NCBI RefSeq assembly: GCF_000003815.2
Contig: NC_049991.1
Coordinates: 18,188,699 to 18,252,698 of the forward strand
Direction: 5' to 3'
DNA: 64,000 nt
Source of the DNA: Branchiostoma floridae
Lineage: Eukaryota > Chordata > Leptocardii > Amphioxiformes > Branchiostomatidae
The position numbers and the translations under genes are program-made. Every line of letters starts with the position of its first letter. The first letter of the stretch is position 1. Below the pieces are notes generated by a model that worked only from the letters and a program-made list of their open reading frames with translations, was not told the origin of the DNA and made no database searches. Positions 1 to 10,140 of the stretch are shown piece after piece.

Positions 1-2886
1 TCACCGCAAAACAAGGCTCGTTGAGCCATTCAAGCGTTTTGGGTTACATTTCTGTATTGTGAAGACATATTTCTGTTAACCCTTAACTTAAACAGTTTCA
101 GATTGTACCCCGTGGGGAAGCAAGTCCGTGGAAGCTTATTCCATAGTGATGTTGTTCTAAGAAAAAAGCTCTGAGCGTGGAACTTCCTCCTGGTATGAGG
201 ATTGTGGAGGAAAAAAGAATGATTTGCTGTTGATGTTGATGATGATGAAATTTGAACATGTTTCTCTCCACAACCTTGGCATTTTTGCAGCCTTCAGCAA
301 ACGTTTCGACAATCATCTGTCGTCTTTCTTCCTTCGGTGAAAGTGGGAGGTTACAGAAGGAATATCAAGTTGAGTTGGGCATTACATATATCACTTTGAG
401 ACTGGAGTTTCAAATATTAACACCCCCCCCCCCCCCAAGCTGGAATAAGCTGCCAAAACGTCAGAAAATCTAATTCAAAACGTGCCACTTTTGAGGTTTA
501 TATTCGTCTATTGAAATTGAATTCAATACCGCACTGAAAGGTGAGACCAGATTTTTAGTAACATTATTTACGGGTCGTGACTGATCTTTAACATCTGCAG
601 AGTAGTTATACTTGATCTGTCATTATTATATTGTCGTCAGGAACTTATTATATGGATAGGTCGACCTTTAGAACCAGAAGAGATTCAATGTGTCTCCACA
701 CATATCTGCCAAAGTCATTCTGATTGGTCATATTTCGTTGATCCTGGGTTATCCTGCGAAACGTATGAAGGATTGTCCTGTAGATTTACGTAATGGATCG
801 TCATCAGTTTCCGAAGTAGAAAAGTTGCTGTCCGTCAGTCATATCGAGGCAAAGAATACTAATAGCGGATCGGTGTGGATCGCAGGAAGTCAAAGCCATC
901 TTACATCTGCCGATGAAAGCCTTTTTTAAAGGTGGTGTTTTTATGTATGGTATGTTGGTTTATTTTAAATAACAATGGGCTAGTTATACTGTTATCTTTT
1001 AGCATGTTACATAAAATTGGTGAAGAGCAGAAATGCCCCTTGTTTTACTGTACGTTCGATAATTTTCCACTTATGGTCTTTTCATTTTATTCCTCTCTTA
1101 TTGTTTCAAAAGATTCTGCAAACGGATACGTGTAATTGTATTCTTTCATCATGAGGTTCAAACCCCCACCCTTCACATTTAGCGGTGATTATTTCTCAAA
1201 GTTATTTCTCAGTGTCGTTTGTAATCCATCGTTCCTTTTTTTAAATGTTCTTTTATTTCTGTCTCTCCTTCCTCACGAGATAAAGAAAACATCGAAAGAA
1301 TCCTAACGCGCTCAGCTCTTGATCGATTCATAAGTGCGATCTTAATTCCATGCAACAACATCCTATAACACTAAAAGTCCATATCCTAAATCACGTTCAC
1401 GTACATGTGCCGCGGAGTGCATGCATGTATTCATCACTTCTTGTACCCGTGTGGAAGAGCTTTCAGCAGCTCTATAACACTGCTGATTAACGATGGCACG
1501 ATTACGAATAAGACCATCAAAGGTGTGCCCGACGTGCGCTCTCCAAAGACGGATGTAAAGGGTTTTAAATCAGTTTCCACCGTTTCCGTCCGTAATCTCT
1601 TTATCCCATGTAAGTCCTGGAAGAGAGGGAGAAAGAGGAGTGCGCTGCGTCTTTGTCAGCATGCATGGTCAGCTCACCCGTTATATAAGAGTTTCTTGTA
1701 AGTCTGAAATATTATGACCTTGGGGGTAAAAGCCGTCCACAACTTGCGCAACACTCACGGCAACTTAAGCTGCATCAATGGACCTTCGTAATGGATCGGG
1801 AGAAGGAAAATGCACAACTAATGTTTCCGCGGTTGGTTGAACATGACGTACCTTTACGGGATAAAACGGTCTCAGGAAAAGTTACGTGACTGGACGGTTA
1901 CAATGATGCACCTGTAGATACAAGTTTTGCGAAGGTCGTTGAAAAGTCAGATAAGAGCAGTGTAAGTTCCTCCATCTGAAGCCAATACGATGAGCTTCTG
2001 AGCTGACAGGGCCTTTAAACAGAGTTTCTGTTCAGCTACTAAGTTCCTCCTGTTCATGGCAATAAAGTTCGTCTTATATTTTTCTTATTTATCAAAACAT
2101 CATATGATTCAACAAGAACCATTCGCTAGTTCACTCTATGTTTATAACGTCACAGGGATAAGACTACATGTATATTGAGGTAACCAGAGAATAATCACCT
2201 CACCTCAACCAGAATTTCAGAAGAAAAAATCAGATAAATAAAAAGGTCAGTGTCCGACCCTTATCGTTTGCCATATGACCTAAGATAAATAAGTGAAAGT
2301 GCCCCTGGTTATATAAGGCCTGGTAAGACAAGTATCTGCAGTTTGTGAAAGCAAATAATGTTCAATAAAATCATTAAAGTGTTCGACTTGGTTGATCACG
2401 ATAATAAGGACATTCAGAGAGCTAAATTTGCAGTTTGCATATTCGTCAACATATATACGACATCATGGTTAATGACCCCAAGAGTTGGGGAAAGGTCCCC
2501 AAAGGTTTTTACTTTAATTGCAGCTTTAATGAGCATCTTAACCAGCTTCACCTGCTGCCTTTGTAGATACTCACGACCAAAAGCGATTCGTGCGATGCAA
2601 TTTTGTTTTTATCTGCCCGGCTAGTGAGCCGAATTTCTTTTCTGCGGTTACTGACCCTTTAAATGTCATTACACAAACTCTGCGACTGTCTATGTTGCCC
2701 TTACACAATTATCATGACGAATGAGTCCATTCTAGTGACGCTGCAAAAGAGTGATGGATGTCTATGATGTATATGAATGGTATTTGGAAAGTGGTTACCT
2801 GGACGTCTAACCTTCATAAACGTAACAGTAATTATAGTAGAGTGGACTCATTCTTCAGATAACCGGCATCTATGTCATCCCTTAAG
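1..2886. other. No recognisable gene; left intergenic or intronic sequence
   Basis: I see no coding exon or RNA gene here. Open frames are short, mostly lack an ATG, and show no family motif. There is a C tract at about 421-436. Around 2745-2850 a fragment resembles a dispersed repeat seen again near 25002-25150 and 62011-62180 (a 'TTTGGAAA' core followed by 'GTCTAACCTTCAT'). If the GPCR gene at 3356 has its first exon(s) upstream, this stretch is its intron. I searched by eye for a TM1-TM3 exon and found none. Confidence 0.5.
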
Positions 2887-2889
2887 TTA

Positions 2890-3187
2890 AGCTAGGGGCA
2901 TAACCCGCCGTACGTGCTTTTTGTCCGTACGTTTTTTGGGAGTTCACGTCCGCCACGTTTTTCCGAAAACGTGGGGAAGGACTGGCAAGAGCAGGGAGGG
3001 AGTACGTCTCAACGCACGTCTCTCGCAAGGTTGCGCAAGCTAAGGTGTAAGTATGTGGTCTGCACGCCACGCCTGGTCGTGAGCCGGTTGCGTGCATCGT
3101 TCGTTGCGCAAGTGGTAAGTGAGTTTGCCCACGTTTTGGCACGTAGACACCACGCAGTTGCAAGTACGGCGGGTTGTGCCCTTAGCT
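2890..3187 (-). mobile_element. PIF/Harbinger-like MITE, copy 1
   Basis: This non-coding element of about 298 bp is bounded by imperfect terminal inverted repeats. The left end begins AGCTAGGGGC and the right end finishes GCCCTTAGCT; the next 18 bp inward (AACCCGCCGTAC region) also match in inverted orientation. It is flanked by a TTA duplication at 2887-2889 and 3188-3190. A second copy lies in opposite orientation at 42522-42857, also with TTA. Three-base TWA target duplications are typical of PIF/Harbinger elements. No transposase is present. It sits about 170 bp upstream of the first visible GPCR exon. The open frames inside it on both strands are shadows. Confidence 0.75.
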
Positions 3188-3355
3188 TTAGTGAGACATC
3201 TGGAGCCGCATAGTCTAAGTTTCTGAACCTTTATTCAGCCTGTCGAAAAACCGGTTTCGTTCCGTACAACTACTTGGGTGGCTAGAGGCTAATTAGGCTT
3301 AATAAACATAACAGTTGTTGTTGTTTATTTATTTTTTTGTTGTTTTTCCACACAG

Positions 3356-3492
3356 ATACATCGTCCTGTACCACCCTCAGAGACGCATGGGGTCCGTGCT
3401 GTCCCTGGTGGCTGTGGGGCTGGTGTGGGGCGTGTCGCTGCTCGTCTCGGTCCCCACCGCCCTGTACTCCGTCACCATTTCCGCTGTAGGAG
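3356..3492 (+). CDS. Prokineticin-receptor-like GPCR, exon encoding end of DRY motif to TM4 (partial gene)
   Basis: First visible exon of a class A GPCR of the prokineticin receptor type, a Gq-coupled plasma-membrane receptor family for AVIT-motif peptides in vertebrates. The acceptor is a pyrimidine-rich tract ending CACACAG. The first base completes an Arg codon that is followed by YIVLYHP, the position of the DRY motif and second intracellular loop. TM4 follows (LSLVAVGLVWGVSLLVSV). The donor is AG|GTACGC after one base of a Gly codon, which joins in phase to the exon at 4709. TM1-TM3 are missing, so the gene is partial in this window. The family call rests mainly on the downstream exons. 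The natural ligand in amphioxus cannot be read from the sequence. Confidence 0.85.
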
Positions 3493-4160
3493 GTACGCAC
3501 TTAGTCACCATGTTCAATACACATAGATATGATGAATAGCTTCCTCTGGATAATGATTCAGCTGAAAGTCGTTTTTTTTTTTTAAACAAAACCAACAATG
3601 CCTACTTAGCCCTATCTAGACGGGGGGAGAGTGCTAAAAGTGCCAGCGCCAACTTTGACCTCCGTATCCGCTCCGTAACTGCTGAACGACATGTGTTTGG
3701 AGTACCAAACTTAATAACTTTTCCCAGAATTCTGTTGGCAACAGTTCTACGGTGAAATTGTAAGTTTGTAATTTTTTGTTTCTGACTGGCATGTTTTAAC
3801 AAATGTCTTTTTAAACACATTCTTCAAGGTTTTCTTGTTGAACCACTCTTGACAAGTTTTCCTATATCATATACAGCTTATGTAAGTTTATGTTACATTA
3901 TTGATTGAATATTCGTAATGTATGCTAATTTGATGACGTGATCGGTCAGAATCCAAGATGGCGGGCCATATCATGAACAACGGCATAATCATGTTATTCT
4001 CACTCAATTTTCGACGAGTTACAGACATGTGATCTTTTTAACTTAGTATCACATGATCTTGAGGATACGTAATGTCAGTAATTGGTCAAACACGCCAGGA
4101 CCTGGGGCCAGTCCAAAATCTTTATGATTTAAGTCAACAACCATAATAGTTACCGTACCT

Positions 4161-4725
4161 GTGCCTAGACTAGACTTCAGGCCACCAAGTTCAAAACCTA
4201 TATATCAAGTTTAACTTATGTTCTACTAAGGAATGTTTGTCTTAGGCTTTATATTGTTGTTTCATTTGAGTACACATTAGCCAGTTGCGCTTTTAATGTG
4301 TATTCAATGGCAAGTGTAAACGTATGCATGTGTTGGCACCCATGCCCGGGTTTGCCATGTATTGCCTTGTCTGCAATTTCAATAGATCTAAATCAACAAC
4401 CCAAACACAAGATCACCTTGCTCCCGTGTACAGGTGACGGAGCAATCTTCGTGCCTAGACTAGACCTCTGACCGCCAAGTTCCGAACCTATATACAAAGT
4501 TTAACTTATTTTCTACTCAAGAATGTTTCTCTTTAGACTTAATATTATTGTATGCATTTACCAGTTGCTCTATCTTTGTGCATTCAATGGGAAGTGTAAA
4601 TGTATGCATGTGTTGGCACCCATGCTTAGGTTTGACATGTATCGCATTGTCTGCAATTTTGATAAATCAACAACCCTAACCACAAGATCACCTTGCTCCT
4701 ATGTGCAGGTGACGGCGCGATCTGC
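4161..4725 (+). repeat. Tandem duplication running across intron/exon junction (decoy acceptor at 4433)
   Basis: Two direct copies of roughly 275-290 bp. Copy 1 starts at 4161 and copy 2 at 4451 (both GTGCCTAGACTAGAC). Copy 1 ends with a degenerate version of the first 20 or so bases of the real TM5 exon: GTACAG|GTGACGGAGCAATC at 4434, compared with GTGCAG|GTGACGGCGCGATC at 4709. The duplicated unit therefore spans the intron end, the acceptor site and the exon start. The copy retains a plausible AG acceptor but no full exon. Confidence 0.8.
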
Positions 4726-4848
4726 GTGCAGATGTGGCCGATCCGCCAGTACCGGGCCTCCCGAGCTTACTTCCTCTTCACCATAGTCGGGGAGTTCGCA
4801 CTTCCGGTCCTCGTCATGGGGGTGTGCTGCGTGCTGGTGGTTCGGAAG
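4709..4848 (+). CDS. Prokineticin-receptor-like GPCR, exon encoding ECL2 and TM5
   Basis: The exon opens with two bases that complete a Gly codon and reads GDGAICVQMWP, followed by TM5 (ASRAYFLFTIVGEFALPVLVMGV) and the start of intracellular loop 3 (VVRK). The Cys in GAICVQMWP is the conserved second-extracellular-loop cysteine. The CxQxWP and SYFLF-like context is characteristic of prokineticin receptors as I remember them. The donor is AAG|GTACGT at a codon boundary. Position 4709 was chosen over the decoy acceptor at 4433 because only this copy continues into TM5. The following intron (4849-8946) holds a LINE. Confidence 0.88.
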
Positions 4849-4965
4849 GTACGTAGACTGGGAAATCGTTATAATTTGCATTGACTGCAAGTATATTTAC
4901 TTTAGGCAGTATGTCTAGTCGACCAGCTTAATACAAAATAGCTATTTACACTAAATCATAGTATC

Positions 4966-7900
4966 TCTCACTGGGATGCCCTAACATCGGCTCCCCGTCC
5001 ATCCGCCTTGTCGTGGTGTGAGAGCCCGAATGTACCAATCTCCTAGTCCCGGGGTAGGTGGCACGTTCCTACTCTGTAACCTCGAATGAGGGGGTGGAGC
5101 TTGGGTAGTCGCTAAAGGATGGACCTCGCCCCTCACCCAAGAGGTTAAAATGGGTTGGCGTAGGGTCAACTACCCTACCTGTAAAACAGCCACCAGTTAC
5201 AGAAGCACCGATGATAAGAATCCAAAAACCCGTCATGGGCAAGGAAGGGTCTCCACATAGGGGGCTTATGACGCAGGGCAGTGAAAGCCGCAAGGAAGCT
5301 GCAAGGCCGACTCCCCTTCTGACGCCCAAGACAACCATAAAGATAGGTACATGGAATGTAAGAACTATGTACGAAACAGGGAGGACAGCACAGGTAGCAA
5401 AGGAAATGAGGAGCTACAATATCTCACTACTAGGGCTGAGTGAAACAAGATGGCTACAGGCTGGGCAGCTGAGGCTAGCTACAGGAGAGATGCTACTGTA
5501 CTCTGGACACACAGAAGATGGAGCTCCCCACACAGAGGGAGTCGCCATGATGCTGTCACAGGAAGCACAGAGGGCACTCATTGGCTGGGAACCTGTCAGC
5601 TCACGCATCATTACTGCCAAGTTTGCCACCAAGAAAAGCAACATCAACATGAATGTCATACAGTGCTATGCACCTACTAATGATGCAGAGGAAGAGAAGA
5701 AGGATGCATTCTACCAGCAACTCCAAGCTGTCTTGGATAAGAACAGAAACAAGGACATCACTTTACTTATGGGGGACCTCAATGCCAAGGTAGGAGCGGA
5801 TAACACAGGTCATGAGGAGGTAATGGGAATGGAAGGACTTGGAAAGATGAATGACAATGGGGAAAGGTTTACAGACCTGTGTTCGCTCAACCAACTGGTC
5901 ATAGGAGGTAGCATCTTCATGCACAAGAGAATACACAAGGCCACATGGAGATCACCGGACCATGTTACAGAAAACCAAATCGACCACATGTGCATTAACC
6001 AGAAGTTCCGACGACTGTGGAGTGAAGTAAGGGTGATGAGGGGAGCAGATGTGTCATCAGACCACCACCTTCTGGTGATGTCAGCACGACTGAGGCTGAA
6101 GAAGTATTCCACAAACACCAACCCCCGCAAAAGATTCAACGTAGGCCTGCTCAAGGACAAAGACATCCAGACATCATTCAAGCTAAGCCTGTCTAACAGG
6201 TTCCAACCTCTGCAGGAACTCTTTAAAGAGGAGGATACAGACATTGAGAACCGGTGGCAACAGGTCAAGAAGGGGTGGCTGGACACATGTGAAGAGGTCT
6301 TAGGTAAGAAGAAACCAGAACACAAGGAGTGGATCTCCTTCAGCACTCTACAGAAGCTGGAAACAAGGAAGCAAAAGAAAACTGTACTGAACACAAGCCG
6401 GACACGATCAGAGAAGATGAAGGCACAGGAAGCATACACAACTGCTGACAAGGAGGTCAAAAAGAGCATCAAGAAGGATAAGAGGGACCATTTTGAGGAC
6501 CTAGCTAGACAGGCAGAGGAAGCAGCAGGGAAGGGAAACCTGAGAGACCTCTACATGACAACAAGGAAACTAGCAGGTAAATTTCCACAAGTAGACAAGC
6601 CTGTGAAGGACAATGAGGGTAACCCACTCACAACAACAGAAGAACAACTGAGAAGATGGGCAGAGCATTTCAAAGAACTGTTAAACAGACCAGCACCTGA
6701 AACACCACCAGACATCCCACCGGCAGACTCAGAGCTACCCATCAACACTGGCAAACCCACAAAGATAGAGATCAAGAAAGCCATCATGTCCCTAAAGAAC
6801 GGAAAGTCAGCAGGACCAGATGAAGTGCCGGCAGAAGCCCTCAAAGCAGACATAGCAGGCTCAGTCAACATGCTACATAGTCTTTTTGGTAGGATATGGG
6901 AGGAGGATCAAGTTCCCTCTGAGTGGAGAGAAGGCATCCTTGTCAAACTACCAAAGAAGGGGGATCTAAGCAACTGTAGCAACTACAGGGGGATCATGCT
7001 GCTATCAACAGCAGGGAAAGTCTTTAACAGAATTCTTCTGTGGAGAATGAGGGATGCAGTGGATGCGAAGCTGCGGGATGAGCAGGCAGGCTTCCGCAAG
7101 AACAGGTCCTGTGCCGATCAGATTGCCACCTTACGCATCATAATAGAGCAGTCACTGGAATGGAACTCCCCTCTATACATCAACTTCATAGACTACGAAA
7201 AGGCCTTCGACAGCATTGACAGAGCCACCTTGTGGAAGTTGCTGAAACACTACGGATTACCACAGAAGTTCATATCTTTAATCCAGAGCACATATGAGGA
7301 CATGAAGTGTAGAGTAGCACATGCAGGACAGCTGACAGAAAGCTTTGACGTGAACACAGGAGTAAGGCAGGGATGCTTACTATCACCGCTTCTTTTCCTC
7401 CTGAGTGTTGACTGGATTATGAGGACAACTACAAAGGGGAAGAGTAATGGGATCCAGTGGACGCTCTGGTCACAGCTAGAAGACTTGGACTTTGCCGACG
7501 ACCTGGCACTTCTCTCACACAACCACAAACAGATGCAGGATAAAACAGCCCATCTGGATGCAACATCACTGAGTACAGGGCTCAAGATCAGTAGAAAGAA
7601 GACAGAACTCATGAAAATCAACACTACAAACAGTACACCAGTCACAATTGGAGGTGAAGAAGTGAAGGAGACAGAGTCCTTTGTATACCTGGGAAGTGTG
7701 GTAGACCACCACGGGGGCACGGATAAGGATGTTACAGCCAGGATAGGGAAAGCGAGAGCAGCTTTCATCATGCTGAAGAACGTCTGGGCCTCCAGGGTGA
7801 TACGGGTAGCCACCAAACTCCGCATCTTCAACTCCAACGTTAAGTCAGTACTGCTCTATGGATCCGAGACCTGGAGAACAACAAAAGCAACGCAGCACAG

Positions 7901-8284
7901 GATACAAACCTTCATTAACACTTGTCTGAGAAGGATCTTTAAAATCAAGTGGTCAGACAGGATCAGCAACCTGGAGCTGTGGGACAGAGCAGGACAAGAA
8001 CCAGTGGTCAGTCAGATCCTCAAGAGAAAGTGGTCCTGGATAGGTCACACCCTCCGGAAGCCAACATCCAGCATTACACACCAGGCTCTGACTTGGAACC
8101 CTCAGGGCAAGCGGAAGAGGGGGAGGCCCAGGAATAGTTGGAGGAGAGATACAGAGGAAGAGATGAAAAGTATCTGCAACAGCTGGCAGGATCTGAGGAA
8201 GAAAGCCCAGAGGAGGGTACAATGGAGGACCATCATCGGTGGCCTATGTTCTGACCGGAACAAAGGGCCCAAGTAAAAGTAAGT
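4966..8284 (+). mobile_element. APE-type non-LTR retrotransposon (LINE) inserted in GPCR intron
   Basis: The element of about 3.3 kb consists of a short 5' leader, one long ORF (5211-8276) and an A-rich tail (AAGTAAAAGTAAGT). The ends are inferred: an 8-bp match ATAGTATC lies at 4958-4965 and again at 8285-8292, and could be the target-site duplication. It has the same orientation as the host GPCR gene. The uninterrupted ORF suggests a young insertion. The clade is uncertain; the layout (single ORF, N-terminal APE endonuclease, no visible gag ORF) is RTE-like. If the TSD is coincidental, the true ends could shift by tens of bases. Confidence 0.8.
5211..8276 (+). CDS. LINE ORF: apurinic endonuclease-reverse transcriptase polyprotein, 1021 aa
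   Basis: It encodes the enzyme that nicks target DNA and copies element RNA by target-primed reverse transcription. The N-terminal exo-endonuclease-phosphatase domain runs from about residue 44 (KIGTWNVRTM, with LSETRW, GDLNAKVG and SDHHLL motifs downstream) to about 300. The reverse transcriptase spans about 510-820: GKSAGPDEVPAE from 531, a NYRGI motif, QAGFRKNRSC, FIDYEKAFDS, GVRQGCLLSP and the catalytic box FADD at 761-764 (Phe in place of the more usual Tyr). The C-terminal segment is basic and contains the KRGRPRNSWRRD motif common in RTE-like and related LINEs. The ATG at 5211 is the first in frame and gives full domain coverage. No frameshift or stop interrupts it, so it may still be active or only recently silenced. 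Expression control in the leader cannot be judged. Confidence 0.93.
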   Translation: MIRIQKPVMGKEGSPHRGLMTQGSESRKEAARPTPLLTPKTTIKIGTWNVRTMYETGRTAQVAKEMRSYNISLLGLSETRWLQAGQLRLATGEMLLYSGHTEDGAPHTEGVAMMLSQEAQRALIGWEPVSSRIITAKFATKKSNINMNVIQCYAPTNDAEEEKKDAFYQQLQAVLDKNRNKDITLLMGDLNAKVGADNTGHEEVMGMEGLGKMNDNGERFTDLCSLNQLVIGGSIFMHKRIHKATWRSPDHVTENQIDHMCINQKFRRLWSEVRVMRGADVSSDHHLLVMSARLRLKKYSTNTNPRKRFNVGLLKDKDIQTSFKLSLSNRFQPLQELFKEEDTDIENRWQQVKKGWLDTCEEVLGKKKPEHKEWISFSTLQKLETRKQKKTVLNTSRTRSEKMKAQEAYTTADKEVKKSIKKDKRDHFEDLARQAEEAAGKGNLRDLYMTTRKLAGKFPQVDKPVKDNEGNPLTTTEEQLRRWAEHFKELLNRPAPETPPDIPPADSELPINTGKPTKIEIKKAIMSLKNGKSAGPDEVPAEALKADIAGSVNMLHSLFGRIWEEDQVPSEWREGILVKLPKKGDLSNCSNYRGIMLLSTAGKVFNRILLWRMRDAVDAKLRDEQAGFRKNRSCADQIATLRIIIEQSLEWNSPLYINFIDYEKAFDSIDRATLWKLLKHYGLPQKFISLIQSTYEDMKCRVAHAGQLTESFDVNTGVRQGCLLSPLLFLLSVDWIMRTTTKGKSNGIQWTLWSQLEDLDFADDLALLSHNHKQMQDKTAHLDATSLSTGLKISRKKTELMKINTTNSTPVTIGGEEVKETESFVYLGSVVDHHGGTDKDVTARIGKARAAFIMLKNVWASRVIRVATKLRIFNSNVKSVLLYGSETWRTTKATQHRIQTFINTCLRRIFKIKWSDRISNLELWDRAGQEPVVSQILKRKWSWIGHTLRKPTSSITHQALTWNPQGKRKRGRPRNSWRRDTEEEMKSICNSWQDLRKKAQRRVQWRTIIGGLCSDRNKGPK

Positions 8285-8559
8285 ATAGTATCAAACTCAA
8301 ACTCATAACTAGGGGGATCAAATATACACCACATATCCCTTATGTCACAAGATATCTGCCATCCAAAAATCAAGACCATAGCACATCCAGTTCAAAAAGA
8401 TCCAAAAAATTAATTTCTGCTGCAGTACCAAGGTCACATACCAGGTGGCCCAAAATTGACCTTGACCTTCGTCTTCGTCTTCCCAACACCTGCCTACAAC
8501 CCAAATATCATCGTAATCCATCAAGAGGTTCTTGTGTTATGCCCACTACAAAAATCCGG

Positions 8560-8560
<1 letters not shown>

Positions 8561-8587
<27 letters not shown>
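8561..8587 (+). repeat. CA dinucleotide microsatellite
   Basis: About 13 ACAC units followed by a short imperfect CAGACAGACACAC extension, in the GPCR intron about 280 bp downstream of the LINE tail. Open frames across it are artefacts of the repeat. Confidence 0.9.
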
Positions 8588-8590
<3 letters not shown>

Positions 8591-8946
8591 GACACACCCA
8601 AAACTATATCTCCATTTTTCATGGAGATAATAATAGAGAAGTGATTTCAAGACAAATGGCATTCTTTTTCAGTAGAAGGTCACATTTGCACCGGTGCAAT
8701 ATTTCAGATTATGACTACCTTAGCATTATGCATCTTTATTTTTTCTTTGCCTTTCTTATTAAGTGCTGTCGACAGTGTTTGTCAGATTGCAATACGTCCG
8801 TTGTATTATCATAATGGCAATTTGAGTCATAGTTGGTTGCCAGACTTACCAATACCGTACACTAAATTGCATCATTAACTTGTCTTTAAACTAGTGGTTC
8901 AGTCTTTGATTTACTCTCAAATTAACTATTGACTCCATGTCCCCAG

Positions 8947-9387
8947 GTTTGGCAAAGAATTCTCCCCGGGCAGCGGACGGACGCCCAGCGGCGCCTGCTG
9001 GCCCGGTCTCGGCGCAAGGTGGTCCAGCTCGCCGTCAAGTTCTTCATGTTCGTGGTGTGCTGGGGCCCGTACCACGGCGTCATCGTGGCGCGGGACTTCT
9101 TCCCGTCCAGCTCCATCGCCACCGGCGCGCCGGGCACCTTCAACATCTTCTACATCGTGGAGGCCGTTGCCATGAGCAACAGCGTCATCAACACGTTGGT
9201 GTACGTCGGGTTCAACACCAGCGTCATGGCGCAACTGGGGGCGCTCATCTGCCTGAGGTCCGATCGGAACGCGCGCCGTGCCGTCGTCACCTTGCAGAGT
9301 TACAGAGCCACGACGAACCACGAGGATCCACGGGCTGGCAACGGCACGCCGCCTCCTAATAGCACACGCAGGATCCGGACTCTGTGA
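8947..9387 (+). CDS. Prokineticin-receptor-like GPCR, terminal exon (ICL3, TM6, TM7, C-tail)
   Basis: The acceptor CCCCAG joins VRK to VWQRILPGQRT in phase 0. TM6 contains CWGP (the CWxP toggle) followed by YHGVIVARDFFP. TM7 reads AMSNSVINTLVYV, i.e. an NSxxN motif where most class A receptors have NPxxY. Both the xxRDFFP loop and the SNSxINT TM7 are hallmarks of prokineticin receptors, which makes this the strongest evidence for the family. The tail is short and basic and ends at TGA 9385-9387. The exon is GC-rich compared with its surroundings. The three visible exons encode about 239 residues, i.e. the C-terminal half of a receptor of usual size (about 390). A 165-bp duplicate of the exon end follows directly. 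Confidence 0.9.
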   Translation, partial: VWQRILPGQRTDAQRRLLARSRRKVVQLAVKFFMFVVCWGPYHGVIVARDFFPSSSIATGAPGTFNIFYIVEAVAMSNSVINTLVYVGFNTSVMAQLGALICLRSDRNARRAVVTLQSYRATTNHEDPRAGNGTPPPNSTRRIRTL

Positions 9388-9418
9388 TTGTTTTTGGCAA
9401 CGACTCTGGGGTGGAGCC

Positions 9419-9583
9419 TCAGGTCCGACCGGAACGCGCGCCGAGCCGTCGTCACCCTGTAGAGTTACAGAGCCACGACGAACCACGAAAATCTAAGGGT
9501 CAGCAATGGCACCACGCCCCCTAACGGAACACGCAGGATCCTGACTCTGTGATTGTTTTTGGCAACGACCCTGGGGTGGAGTC
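9419..9583 (+). pseudogene. Tandem duplicate of the GPCR C-terminal coding end and stop region
   Basis: A direct copy, with 165-bp period, of 9254-9418, which covers the last roughly 45 codons, the stop and the first 3' UTR bases. It begins after the real stop. Relative to the source, CTTGCAGAG has become CTGTAGAG, which puts an in-frame TAG where the original has Gln, and several other substitutions have accumulated. It is transcribed only as 3' UTR if at all. Confidence 0.85.
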
Positions 9584-10138
9584 AGTAGTATAGTTTCTTC
9601 GATAGAGTTGCCAGATTCCCCGCAATCATTCCATTTGGAATTCACTTTTAGCAACACCTTGCAGGACCGCCCTTTAATTATAATTCGTCTTTAATTATAA
9701 CAGGGGCAGATTCTTAAACCGTGGGCATGGAATAGGCAGTTTTTTGCCTATTATTTCTTGAAAATTGTATGGGCACATAAACATAGTACCAGAGCAATTT
9801 CATTGCTGAGAAGAAATCAGCAGAAAGTCTATATTTCCATTTTCCTAATCAAATGAAGATCTAAAAGTATAAGGAACGGCCTGGGTTCGTACGATTAAGG
9901 ACGTTACATAGTACGTCCTTGACACGTTAGGACATCGTTAGTTTTCGCCTTTTCCAAAAAGGAATTGTAAATATCTTACTTATTATGTAGATTGACATGC
10001 ACAAGAAAATCAATTTACCGTTGGTGGTGGATATAAATGATTGTAATTGATCACGGTTATCTATTGATGCATTTGTTTGTAACAAAAAAACAGTCGTCAA
10101 TAGTTTGTTGTCATTTTTTATCCTCCTTGTAATGCATG
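9584..10138. other. 3' flank of GPCR gene, no gene seen
   Basis: AT-rich sequence without a supported open frame. It probably contains the 3' UTR of the GPCR gene, but I could not identify a convincing AATAAA signal close to the stop. A short inverted pair is visible around 9896-9930 (GGACGTTACATA / GTACGTCC). Confidence 0.4.
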
Positions 10139-10140
10139 TA

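Noticed and set aside
1405..1701. 98-codon ORF as a secreted or small host protein
   Set aside because: No recognisable motif, no splice or promoter evidence, and a length expected by chance.
2357..2624. Missing TM1-TM3 exon of the GPCR
   Set aside because: The 88-codon frame has hydrophobic stretches but no GN..V, LAxxD or CxxxD/ERY-type motifs and no suitable donor phase for the exon at 3356.
5810..6472. 220-codon minus-strand frame within the LINE
   Set aside because: Antisense shadow of the endonuclease region; Ser/Phe/Leu-rich composition is typical of antisense translation.
8239..8814. 191-codon ORF overlapping the LINE 3' end
   Set aside because: Runs across the LINE tail and a CA microsatellite in a different frame; lacks an independent start or motif.
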